A DNA stretch of 41,554 nucleotides. Origin: Catenulispora pinisilvae (GTDB lineage: Bacteria > Actinomycetota > Actinomycetes > Streptomycetales > Catenulisporaceae). The stretch covers positions 1 through 41,554 of the forward strand of contig NZ_JAAFZA010000077.1 of NCBI RefSeq assembly GCF_015356865.1, written 5' to 3'. The notes beneath the pieces were generated by a model. That model had not been told where the DNA came from, made no database searches, and was given only the letters and a program-made list of their open reading frames with translations. Positions 24,758 to 32,710 of this stretch are shown one piece after another; position 1 is the first letter of the stretch, and every line of letters begins with the position of its first letter. The translations under genes and the position numbers were made by a program.

Positions 24758-25425
24758 CCCAACCCGAGTTCGCCAGTCTGATCGTCCTGATGTCAGGGGC
24801 CCAAGCACTGACGAATCCACAGCTCAAGGAACTCGCTGGATTCGACTTGACCGGCAAGGAACGCCGCACGCTCAACGACTTGGGCCTCGTCAGATCCCGC
24901 AAGCAAGGCCGGGCCTTCACTCACGAACTCACCGCCGACGGCTGGCTCGTTTGCCGGGACCTGCTCGCGGCCGCCGAACGTCCCGCACGGGCCGGATCGT
25001 TCGGCGGTGCGCTGTTCGCGGTGCTGGCTGGGCTAGGTGCCGCGCTGAACCGGCGTGACCTGGATCCACGACAGTTCTTCGACCCGAGCCGAGCCGAGGA
25101 CTCGAGCGGACCTGCGACCACCGACGCGGCCTCAGCCGTCGAGTCGGCTGCTGCAGATCCCGCCGAAGTCGAGTGGGCGATCCGCACTGCCTACGGGAAA
25201 CTGGCCGCGACGGGCGGCGACTGGGTCGGTCTGGCTCCGCTGCGTGCCCATCTCGCCGTGTTCGCACCGTCGGAGATCGACGCGGCGTTGCGTCAGCTGG
25301 CCCGTCGGTCAGGAGTGCACATCATCCCGGTGGCGAATCTCAAGTCCCTGACCGAGGCTGATCGCCTCGCCGCGCTGCGGCTCGGCGGCCAAGACTGCCA
25401 CGCCCTGGCCATCGAGGCCGAATGA
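24727..25425 (+). CDS. Winged-helix protein of nuclease-ATPase operon
   Basis: The 232-aa protein has an N-terminal MarR-like winged helix (LTQPEFASLIVLMSG..., LKELAGFDLTGKERRTLNDL, LVRSRKQGRAFTHELTADGW) and, after an Asp/Ser/Ala-rich linker, a second helical domain (GLAPLRAHLAVFAPSEIDAA, LTEADRLAALRLGG). GGAG lies 10 nt before the GTG. It overlaps both neighbours: 31 bp into the nuclease gene and ATGA with the ATPase gene. Two winged-helix units between a nuclease and a HerA-like motor suggest a DNA-recognition or adaptor role. Confidence 0.7.
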   Translation: MPAVRALPKLTQPEFASLIVLMSGAQALTNPQLKELAGFDLTGKERRTLNDLGLVRSRKQGRAFTHELTADGWLVCRDLLAAAERPARAGSFGGALFAVLAGLGAALNRRDLDPRQFFDPSRAEDSSGPATTDAASAVESAAADPAEVEWAIRTAYGKLAATGGDWVGLAPLRAHLAVFAPSEIDAALRQLARRSGVHIIPVANLKSLTEADRLAALRLGGQDCHALAIEAE

Positions 25426-28400
25426 ACCCCGAGGAACGCAGGGTTCTGCGTCATCTGAGGTTCGACCACGCCCAGACGTCCGGCGACGTCTGGCGGGGCT
25501 CGCCGTACCACATCGCCGAGCTGCACGCCGAAGCCGTCGAGCGGATCACCGACGGCTTGGAGGACGCTCGGGCCTGCGCGGAATCCAGCCCGATCGGCGT
25601 CGCTGTGAGAGGCGAGGCCGGCGCGGGTAAAACCCACCTGCTGGGTACGGTCCGCGAACGGACCCAGAGAGCCGGCGGCTACTTCTCCCTCATCGAACTG
25701 ACCAAGGGTGTCCCCTTCTGGCAGAGCGCTGCCGCGGCCCTGAAGCAGGATCTGCTGAAATCGGGTGCCGAGAAGCGCAGCCAGCTGCATGATTTCCTAG
25801 GGCGGCTTGCAGAGATCATCACCGTACCCAACGACGTGCGCGAGATCGTCCTGAATGGACGAAGCGGTCTGACGCCGCAGGTGTTGGACCTCATCGTAGC
25901 GACGCTACGCCGGTACGACGCGCCCCTCGGCCTCGAGGTCCAGGACACCCTGCGCGCACTGATCCTGTTGGCATCGTCCGATCTGGCCGCTCAAGACGTA
26001 GGTGATTCGTATCTCCAAAGCGATCGGTCCAGCGACCCCGGGCTGCGTGACGCGTGGGGTTTCCGTGGGCCCGTGAAGGTCCCGCAGCAAGTGCTGCGGG
26101 AGATGTCGCGCCTGCTCGCACTGACCGGCCCGACGGTCATCGCGATCGACCAGCTCGACTCGCTGTTCGCCCAGTCGACCGGGTCGGTGCTGCACTCCGG
26201 CTCCGGCGATGACCCCGAGATCCAGCGCACCCTAGGCCAGATCGCCGACAGCCTGCTCCAATTGCGCGAAACCACGCGCCGCACGCTCACCGTCGTGGCG
26301 TGCCTCCCCGACACGTGGGCCCTGATCAAACGCGACGCAGCTGGACCGGTGCCCGACAGGTTCCGCGAGACGCTCATCTTGGGACGGATACCGACGGATG
26401 GCATGGCCCGCCTCATCGTCGCCAAGCGACTCGAGATCAAATTCGCCGAAGCCGGGTTCCGGCCGCCGTTTCCGACCTGGCCCGTCGCGCCGACGGCGTT
26501 CGACGACACAGCCGGCCACTACACGCCGCGAGTACTGATCAAGCGAGTCGAGGCGCACATCGCCATGTGCGTACGCAAAGACGAGATCCTCACGTTGGAC
26601 CACCTCGACGCCGTGGCGGCGACGGCGAACACCGGGTACGACGAAGGCTCCGTACGTGCGTCTGGGCCCGGATCGTCAGCGCGCCCGTTCGGTCCGACCA
26701 CATTCGCAGCCCTTGATGCCCGGTTCGCGGAACTACGGCTCGGAGCCGACGTCGCAGCGGCTCTCGATCCGCTGAAGGAAGACAAGGTGCTGCCCGAGTT
26801 GCTCGCCGCCGGCCTTCGGGCCTGGGTCATCGAATCGCGAGTAAGCGAAGACGCCTACAACGTGCGCGTCACGACCACGCCTCGACCACCGGTTCACGCC
26901 ACGCTGCGGCAAGTCCTGGAACCGGCCCACGAACTCGAAGTCCGGTGGTTGTTCCGCGGGATCGCCAGCCCAAACGCCAACGCGGTCATCAGTCGGGTCA
27001 GAGCGGCCTGCACAACTGCTGTCCCCGTTACGGGCCGCTATGCCCGCCGTGTGATCCTGCTGCGCAACACGCCGTGGCCGCGCGGCCCCCGCACCACGGA
27101 GGTCGTCGAAGCGTTCACCCAGCAGGGCGGCGAAGTCCGCCCGGTCTCCGAGTCGGACCTGAGGATCTTCGCGGCCCTTCGCACGCTGTTGAACGAGGAC
27201 GACAACCAGCTTCCGGCCTGGCTCGCGACCCGCCGTCCGGCTCGGAGCACGGCCTTACTGCAAGAGATTCTGGTCGGCGTCGTCCCGTTCGCGGACGCCC
27301 CCGCAACGGTCGGGGCCGTACCGCCACGAGGCACGGCCACGGATAGACCGCGTCTGGAACCGGTACCCGCCGGCGTACCGGACCTCCGAGGCAGCAGTCC
27401 GGACTCCGAGGCATCGTCCACTGACCCGTTCATCACGGAAGACTCGACCCTGCCCGCCATCGCTGTCGGCACCGAGGTCGAGACCGGCGGCGCGTATGCG
27501 ATCGACCTGGCGTCGCTGCGCAAGCACACGATCGTGTTCGCGGGCTCAGGTTCCGGCAAGACCGTGCTCATTCGCAGGATGGTCGAGGAGTGCGCACTGC
27601 TCGGCGTCTCGTCGATCGTCCTGGACCCGAACAACGATCTGGCACGTCTCGGCGATCCGTGGCCGACTCAGCCCGCAGCGTGGAGTCCGGGAGACTCTAC
27701 GAAGGCGGCGCAGTACCACGCATCAGTGGAGGTGGTCATCTGGACGCCAGGCGTGTCTGACGGACGCCCCCTCATCCTGCCCAGCCTTCCAGACCTGAGC
27801 GCCGCGCCGGACGACAGCGACGAACAGCGCGAGATCCTCGACGAGGCAATCAACATCCTCGGCCCGCGGGCAAAACTGACCGGAGCTACCGGCAAGGCAG
27901 CCAAGGGCGAGGCGATTCTCCGTCAGGCGTTGCTCTACCATGCACGCCGACAACCGAACGAATCCACGTCATTGACTGCGTTCATCAAGCAGCTCGCGAA
28001 TCTCCCTGCGGCGGCGCTGTCGATACCGGACGGCCCCAAGATCGCCGCGGATCTGGCCGGGCTGCTGGAGGCGGCGAAGACCAACGACTCACTGTTCGCC
28101 GGCAGCGGCACACCTCTGGACCCGGGACTCCTTCTGACCCCGAGCCCAGGGAAGCGCGCACGCGTGTCGGTGATCAGCTTCATCGGCCTGAGCTCGGAGG
28201 AACAACGGCAGGCCTTTGTCAACCAGCTGCAGATCGCCTTGTTCACCTGGATCAAAGCGCACCCCGAGCGAGACCGCCCCTTAGGCGGGCTCTATGTCAT
28301 GGACGAAGCCCAGACCTTCGCACCGACGAGCGGGAAGACGCCGTGCACCGGAAGCACCAACGTTCTGGCCGCGCAAGCCCGCAAGTACGGCCTGGGACTC

Positions 28401-28724
28401 GTGTTCGCGACACAAGCGCCGCGCAACCTCCAGACCAAGATCGCCAACAACTGCGCCACCCAGTTCGTCGGCATGCTCAGCGGCACTGCAAACCTGGACG
28501 CGGCCCGCGATATCGCGAAATCCAAGGGGAGTTCCATCCCAGATATCGGCGTACTGACCACCGGAACGTTCTACGCGGCACGTCCAGGCGAGGGCTTTAC
28601 CAGGGTCCAGACACCCCTATGCCTAACGCACCATGCTCCTGCGCCACTAACCAGAGACGAAGTAGTCGCCCGTACCGGACCGGGACCGGGGCGGCGTCGG
28701 CGCGACGACCAGGCGAAACCGTAG
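25422..28724 (+). CDS. Large dual-ATPase protein, AAA-like plus HerA/FtsK-like
   Basis: 1100 aa with two nucleotide-binding modules. The first (about 60-420) has Walker A GEAGAGKTHLL near 65 and Walker B TVIAIDQLD near 240, followed by helical lid sequence, like ORC/Cdc6- or BrxC/D-style AAA ATPases. A middle region (about 420-680) looks like a wH/helical spacer and a Ser/Pro linker. The second has FAGSGSGKTVLIRR near 707, LDPNNDLARL, YVMDEAQTFAP near 956 and FATQAPRN, the HerA/FtsK (DUF87-type) set. HerA-like motors usually form hexamers that translocate DNA and control a partner nuclease. The ATGA overlap with the winged-helix gene implies fixed stoichiometry. Confidence 0.78.
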   Translation: MNPEERRVLRHLRFDHAQTSGDVWRGSPYHIAELHAEAVERITDGLEDARACAESSPIGVAVRGEAGAGKTHLLGTVRERTQRAGGYFSLIELTKGVPFWQSAAAALKQDLLKSGAEKRSQLHDFLGRLAEIITVPNDVREIVLNGRSGLTPQVLDLIVATLRRYDAPLGLEVQDTLRALILLASSDLAAQDVGDSYLQSDRSSDPGLRDAWGFRGPVKVPQQVLREMSRLLALTGPTVIAIDQLDSLFAQSTGSVLHSGSGDDPEIQRTLGQIADSLLQLRETTRRTLTVVACLPDTWALIKRDAAGPVPDRFRETLILGRIPTDGMARLIVAKRLEIKFAEAGFRPPFPTWPVAPTAFDDTAGHYTPRVLIKRVEAHIAMCVRKDEILTLDHLDAVAATANTGYDEGSVRASGPGSSARPFGPTTFAALDARFAELRLGADVAAALDPLKEDKVLPELLAAGLRAWVIESRVSEDAYNVRVTTTPRPPVHATLRQVLEPAHELEVRWLFRGIASPNANAVISRVRAACTTAVPVTGRYARRVILLRNTPWPRGPRTTEVVEAFTQQGGEVRPVSESDLRIFAALRTLLNEDDNQLPAWLATRRPARSTALLQEILVGVVPFADAPATVGAVPPRGTATDRPRLEPVPAGVPDLRGSSPDSEASSTDPFITEDSTLPAIAVGTEVETGGAYAIDLASLRKHTIVFAGSGSGKTVLIRRMVEECALLGVSSIVLDPNNDLARLGDPWPTQPAAWSPGDSTKAAQYHASVEVVIWTPGVSDGRPLILPSLPDLSAAPDDSDEQREILDEAINILGPRAKLTGATGKAAKGEAILRQALLYHARRQPNESTSLTAFIKQLANLPAAALSIPDGPKIAADLAGLLEAAKTNDSLFAGSGTPLDPGLLLTPSPGKRARVSVISFIGLSSEEQRQAFVNQLQIALFTWIKAHPERDRPLGGLYVMDEAQTFAPTSGKTPCTGSTNVLAAQARKYGLGLVFATQAPRNLQTKIANNCATQFVGMLSGTANLDAARDIAKSKGSSIPDIGVLTTGTFYAARPGEGFTRVQTPLCLTHHAPAPLTRDEVVARTGPGPGRRRRDDQAKP

Positions 28725-28803
28725 ACGCGGTTCGGCCAACGTCGGACTGGGAGCCGTCGGCCGCGGTCGACCCGCGTAACGGCATGCTCCCGCCGCGCCC
28801 GGC

Positions 28804-29760
28804 TCACCTCGCCATCGTCGAGGTGTAGACAGGCGACGGCTCGTCCGAGGAGTTAAGCGTGATAGTCCAGCCGCCCTCCGGCCGCTCTTGCACGTGCACC
28901 CCGCCGACCATCTCTTCGATCGGGCCCGAGAGGGTGATCCCGCCGATCTTGTAAGTCTCCTTTACCCGGCGGCCGGTGTCGAGTCGGACTACAGAGCGCG
29001 GGGAGTCCGCCAACCTCTCGATCATCTCCTCCTGCATCTCCTGCGTGAGATCCGGCACCTCCGCCGCCAGGCGGCCTATGACATCGCGCGTATATCCGGA
29101 CTCCAGTGCCGGCCAACGCGCGGCGATCTCTGCCATCTGCTCCGGGGCGACCCGGTGCGCGACCTCGAAGAACGTCTTCGTCGCGGCCGAGGGCTTCGCA
29201 AACAGCCGGATGCCGAACGCCTCAGGGAAGTAGTGCGCGGCGGTAACCAGGCGATCCGCGCAGTACACCTCGTCCGGTGGCAGCGAACGCGTGACCAGCG
29301 CCCCCTTTTGAAGATCTCCCGGCTTCTCCAGCATGTCCGTCACAGCCGACAGTTGCAGCTCCCCCGAATCAAGGCGTTCGAGCACCGCACCGTGCTCGGC
29401 AACGACCTGGAGCTTGAGCAAGCCGGCGACGCGGCCGGCGTCGCCGTCGGCGCGCAGCGCGAGCAACAACCCTTCCCGCGTCCTCCCGTTCATCACGGCG
29501 ATCAGGCGTTCGGCCAGCTGAAGCGTCGCACCGGGGAAGTCGTCATCTGAACCCTGATACAGCAGCTGGAAGAGGTCCCGAACCTCCGGGTCGTTGAACC
29601 TGCCCGGCGGCATGGCATCATCCTTGTTCGCCTTTTCGAGCAGATCTGTGACATGAGCGCTCAGAAAGCCCTCGATCGGCGAGTCGACGCGCTGCGACAC
29701 CGGAGGTTTCGGTGCAAGGCCGGCAGCCACACGCGTATATGCGACGAGGTTTATTTTCAC
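28804..29760 (-). CDS. Nucleoid-associated protein (NA37/NdpA)-like
   Basis: 318 aa starting at GTG 29758-29760 behind GAGGGG. The order FQLLYQG...ATLQLAERLIAVM, then GRVAGLLKLQVVAEHGAVLE, then DLQKGALVTRSL, then AHYFPEAFGIRLF follows that of the 37-kDa nucleoid-associated family. That family binds DNA but has no settled enzymatic role, and members occur in conflict loci. The C-terminal 60 residues (IGGITLSGPIEEM, GGVHVQERP) look beta-rich. The gene is convergent with the dual-ATPase gene (79-bp gap) and divergent from the Mrr-STAND gene. Assignment is by motif order only. Confidence 0.5.
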   Translation of the reverse strand: MKINLVAYTRVAAGLAPKPPVSQRVDSPIEGFLSAHVTDLLEKANKDDAMPPGRFNDPEVRDLFQLLYQGSDDDFPGATLQLAERLIAVMNGRTREGLLLALRADGDAGRVAGLLKLQVVAEHGAVLERLDSGELQLSAVTDMLEKPGDLQKGALVTRSLPPDEVYCADRLVTAAHYFPEAFGIRLFAKPSAATKTFFEVAHRVAPEQMAEIAARWPALESGYTRDVIGRLAAEVPDLTQEMQEEMIERLADSPRSVVRLDTGRRVKETYKIGGITLSGPIEEMVGGVHVQERPEGGWTITLNSSDEPSPVYTSTMAR

Positions 29761-29834
29761 GGATCCGCCCCTCTTGGCGAGAATCTTCGAGTCATGATGA
29801 CAGGACTAGACTGCACGGCCCAAAGGAGATCTAC

Positions 29835-29858
29835 GTGCGATCGGCGGGAATCCATTGA
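29835..29858 (+). CDS. Seven-codon leader ORF coupled to Mrr-STAND
   Basis: AAAGGAG at 29822-29828, the best ribosome site in the area, is followed 6 nt later by a GTG that opens a seven-codon frame (MRSAGIH) ending in TGA at 29856-29858. That stop overlaps the TTG start of the next gene (29855-29857). Ribosomes finishing the leader would be positioned to re-initiate, giving translational coupling or limiting expression of a potentially toxic STAND nuclease. Confidence 0.55.
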   Translation: MRSAGIH

Positions 29859-31987
29859 CGGAGTACGACTTCCGGACGCTCTCACCCGGCGACTTCGAGC
29901 GGTTGGCATGCGACGTGCTCAACACCGACCTGGGGCTACGCCTGCACTCCTTTCCCGCCGGCCGGGACGACGGCATCGACCTACGCGAGATCGCAGACGA
30001 CGGATCCACTGTCGTCGCACAGTGCAAGCACTATGTCGATTCGAGCGATTCGACGTTCCTGCGGGCCATCGAGACCGAGTCGAACAAATCAGCGGTAAAG
30101 AGCGCGGGGTGGTATCTCCTTGTCACCTCGCGCCCGCTGTCGCCGGGACGCGAGACGAGAGTCGCCGGAATTCTCGGCATCAGCGTGAGTGACGTCTGGG
30201 GCCCCGGCCGGATCAACCGTGTGCTCAGAGAGCATCCCGAGATCGAGCGCCGGCACTTCAAGCTCTGGCTGAACTCGACGACAGTGCTGTCGCAGGTCGT
30301 CAACGCGGGCCTGTGGCAGCGAACCGAGGCCCGACTCGAAGAAGTCGCGAGCCGCATCAAGTACTGGGCCGAGATCCCCGCGTACGCGCAAGCACGCGAA
30401 ACTCTCGCGACCGATGGCGTCTGCGTGATCACCGGGGACCCGGGCGTCGGCAAGACGTTCCTCGCCGAGAAGCTCATGCTCGACGCGGTCCAGGAGGATT
30501 GGCAGATCGTGGACTTATCCGGTGGCGTCACTGCCGCCTGGGCCGTGGTCGGCAACGAAGGCAGGCGACTGTTGTGGATCGACGACTTTCTCGGGCAGGC
30601 CAGGCTGCGCCATGACGCCGCAGACACGGCGTCCGAGCTGCAGGATCTCGTCTCCTTCGTCCGGAGAAACAAGAGCCGCCTACGCCTGGTTCTGACGGCC
30701 AGGGAACAAGTCCTCAGCCAGGCCGCCCATAGCGACAGCGACCGCCTCCGTACGCTGGCCATCGAGCCCACCCGCTGCAGACTGGCCATGTCAGCACTCA
30801 ACGATGAGACCAGGATAGAGATTTTGCAGAACCACCTGCACTTCTCCGGCTACCCGGTCGACGAGGCGGCGCGGGACCCACGTTGGGGAGCCGTCGCGGC
30901 ACATCCCGGATTCAATCCGCGTCTGATTCGCACCGCGATCGAGCAGCGCACATCCGAACCGACCAGGCAGGCACTGGCGGAGCGGCTGACAGCGGCGCTC
31001 GGCAACCCGGCAGAGTTGTGGAAAGTCTCGTTCGACGTACTCGACGACTTGGCCCAACAGATCGTCCTGGCCCTCGCCTCGTTCCCCGCCAGGCCGGTCT
31101 CGTTCAAGAACCTGCGAAGCATCGCCTCACCGGACGGCGGAAGCCTTGCCTGGAAGCGCTCCCTGCAGTCCCTTGAGCCCACTTGGATCACCATCATCGG
31201 CACCGCGAGCCGCAGGGCGGCGCGGTTCGCCAATCCCAGCTGCCGCGACTACCTGCTCGGGCTTCTCGACGACGACGATCTCGCCCGGGATTGCGTCGCC
31301 GACCGCCTGCGACAGCTGGAACAACTCATCTCCATCAGCCAGGCTGCCGGGCTCCTCCCTCCGAACGCCGCGGATCCGTTCACTGCACCGCATAGACGCG
31401 GAACTCTGGCCGACGTACTTATGGAGTACCGAACAGAATTCACGACACACCTCGAGCGCTGGTGGCACGACTGGAAAGCGCGCACGAGCAGCACTTTGGG
31501 GCTCACTCTGCTTCGCCTCCGCGACACAGCCGCGCTGCTAGGCCTATACGGCGACGCGGAGACGTCGGCTTGGATCGTAGAGGAGGTGCACACACTGATC
31601 GACAGCCAGGCGAGCAGGATGCCGTGCGTCGAGTCGCTAGCGTTGGCACGGCAGGTTCGCCTGCTGCCGACCGTGCCCGACACCCTCCTGCACCGGCTGA
31701 CTGAGACGGCTCTCGGCAACGCCGCCAGCATCCGTGACCTGGACGCATACGAGGATCTCCCCGTCTCGATGGCGACAACCGAGGTACGTCGAATCGCTCG
31801 CCGCCGGGCCGCGGACATCATCATGGGCGAGCTCGAGGCGTTGACACATGAGACGACCGACCCGGCGGTTCTGGAAGACGCCGCCCTCGAACTGAAGTTT
31901 CGCGCGCAGTGGTACGAAGTCGACATCGGCGTCGATCCGGTCCTTGATCTCATCGATCGGCTGAAGGCGTCGATGAGCTCAGCCTAG
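29855..31987 (+). CDS. Mrr-type nuclease fused to STAND NTPase
   Basis: 710 aa. Residues 1-110 are a Mrr-like restriction endonuclease domain: SPGDFERLACDVL, the catalytic AGRDDGIDL near 36-44 and VVAQCKHY near 53-60, then GWYLLVTSR. A STAND ATPase of nSTAND3 type follows: VITGDPGVGKTFL near 193, RRLLWIDDF near 238, and RLRLVLTAREQVLSQ. The last 350 residues are helical and probably hold the sensor. This layout is shared with Avs2/Avs4-type antiviral STAND nucleases, but those are much longer. The TTG start is weak on its own and overlaps the stop of a leader ORF. Confidence 0.8.
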   Translation: MTEYDFRTLSPGDFERLACDVLNTDLGLRLHSFPAGRDDGIDLREIADDGSTVVAQCKHYVDSSDSTFLRAIETESNKSAVKSAGWYLLVTSRPLSPGRETRVAGILGISVSDVWGPGRINRVLREHPEIERRHFKLWLNSTTVLSQVVNAGLWQRTEARLEEVASRIKYWAEIPAYAQARETLATDGVCVITGDPGVGKTFLAEKLMLDAVQEDWQIVDLSGGVTAAWAVVGNEGRRLLWIDDFLGQARLRHDAADTASELQDLVSFVRRNKSRLRLVLTAREQVLSQAAHSDSDRLRTLAIEPTRCRLAMSALNDETRIEILQNHLHFSGYPVDEAARDPRWGAVAAHPGFNPRLIRTAIEQRTSEPTRQALAERLTAALGNPAELWKVSFDVLDDLAQQIVLALASFPARPVSFKNLRSIASPDGGSLAWKRSLQSLEPTWITIIGTASRRAARFANPSCRDYLLGLLDDDDLARDCVADRLRQLEQLISISQAAGLLPPNAADPFTAPHRRGTLADVLMEYRTEFTTHLERWWHDWKARTSSTLGLTLLRLRDTAALLGLYGDAETSAWIVEEVHTLIDSQASRMPCVESLALARQVRLLPTVPDTLLHRLTETALGNAASIRDLDAYEDLPVSMATTEVRRIARRRAADIIMGELEALTHETTDPAVLEDAALELKFRAQWYEVDIGVDPVLDLIDRLKASMSSA

Positions 31988-32427
31988 TGGCTCGCGAAAC
32001 GCCGACCTGGCCCTAGAGCCTGGATGCGGAGCCTTCAGCCTGAACTTGAGCTCACATATGGACGCCACCGTGGACGTCTCCGTCAGTCTGCACCAGCTTG
32101 TCTCTGAGTCCCCGCCGCACGACGCAGCACATCCGCAGCGCGAGGGAGCCCGCCGACGCCACGATCGGCGCTCGCGACGTCGATCCGGTCGCTACCTTCC
32201 CCAGCGTGGCGAGACCGCCCCGTCACCGTGTATCGCACCGAGAAGTCACCGACGCCCGAGATCGCACATTCGCCCCCTCAGCCCGATCATGCACCTCGAA
32301 GACCAGTCGGAGAATACCAGCATAGGAAGATTCTGATATACGGTCGAGCCGCGGAGAGGGCCTACCGGCCATCGGCCCGCAGGGAACGCGAACAGGGGTA
32401 GCGCGCCGGTCGCGGCGGAATGCGTTG
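31988..32427. other. Gap of 440 bp without a supported gene
   Basis: Plus-strand frames at 32046-32336 are His/Arg/Pro-rich and unconvincing. An AT-richer patch occurs at 32320-32345. No repeat or RNA gene is recognised. Confidence 0.35.
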
Positions 32428-32662
32428 GCACACGCCTATGCGGCCTCCAGCCAGGCCGAACTGCTCGCAGGACAGCACACCATGGTAGACCTCGGATACG
32501 ACGGCGTCAGCAGCAGCGACCTCGTCCCGGTTAACGCCTACCGGCCCTGCCCTGCATGAACGCCAGGCCGCGTTCAGCAGGAGCCACTCCGGCATCCGCA
32601 CCGCCATCGAACACGCCGCCGCGCGGGCATGCTCCACACAACCATTCAGTAGTCTGGCTCAC
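32428..32662 (+). pseudogene. Transposase remnant (DDE type), frameshifted
   Basis: One frame reads AELLAGQHTMVDLGYDGV, like the second catalytic-Asp region of IS5/DDE_Tnp_4-type transposases (usual form DLGYEG). After a one-base shift the next frame reads PALHERQAAFSRSHSGIRTA then IEHA, like the family's QxxxNxxHSxxRxxxE segment with the last catalytic Glu. No inverted repeats or complete frame remain. The similarity is short, so the call is tentative. Confidence 0.4.
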
Positions 32663-32710
32663 CTCGACGGCCTCGTACCGGACGGCACGTCTTCGGAGGG
32701 GTGGGTGTGA

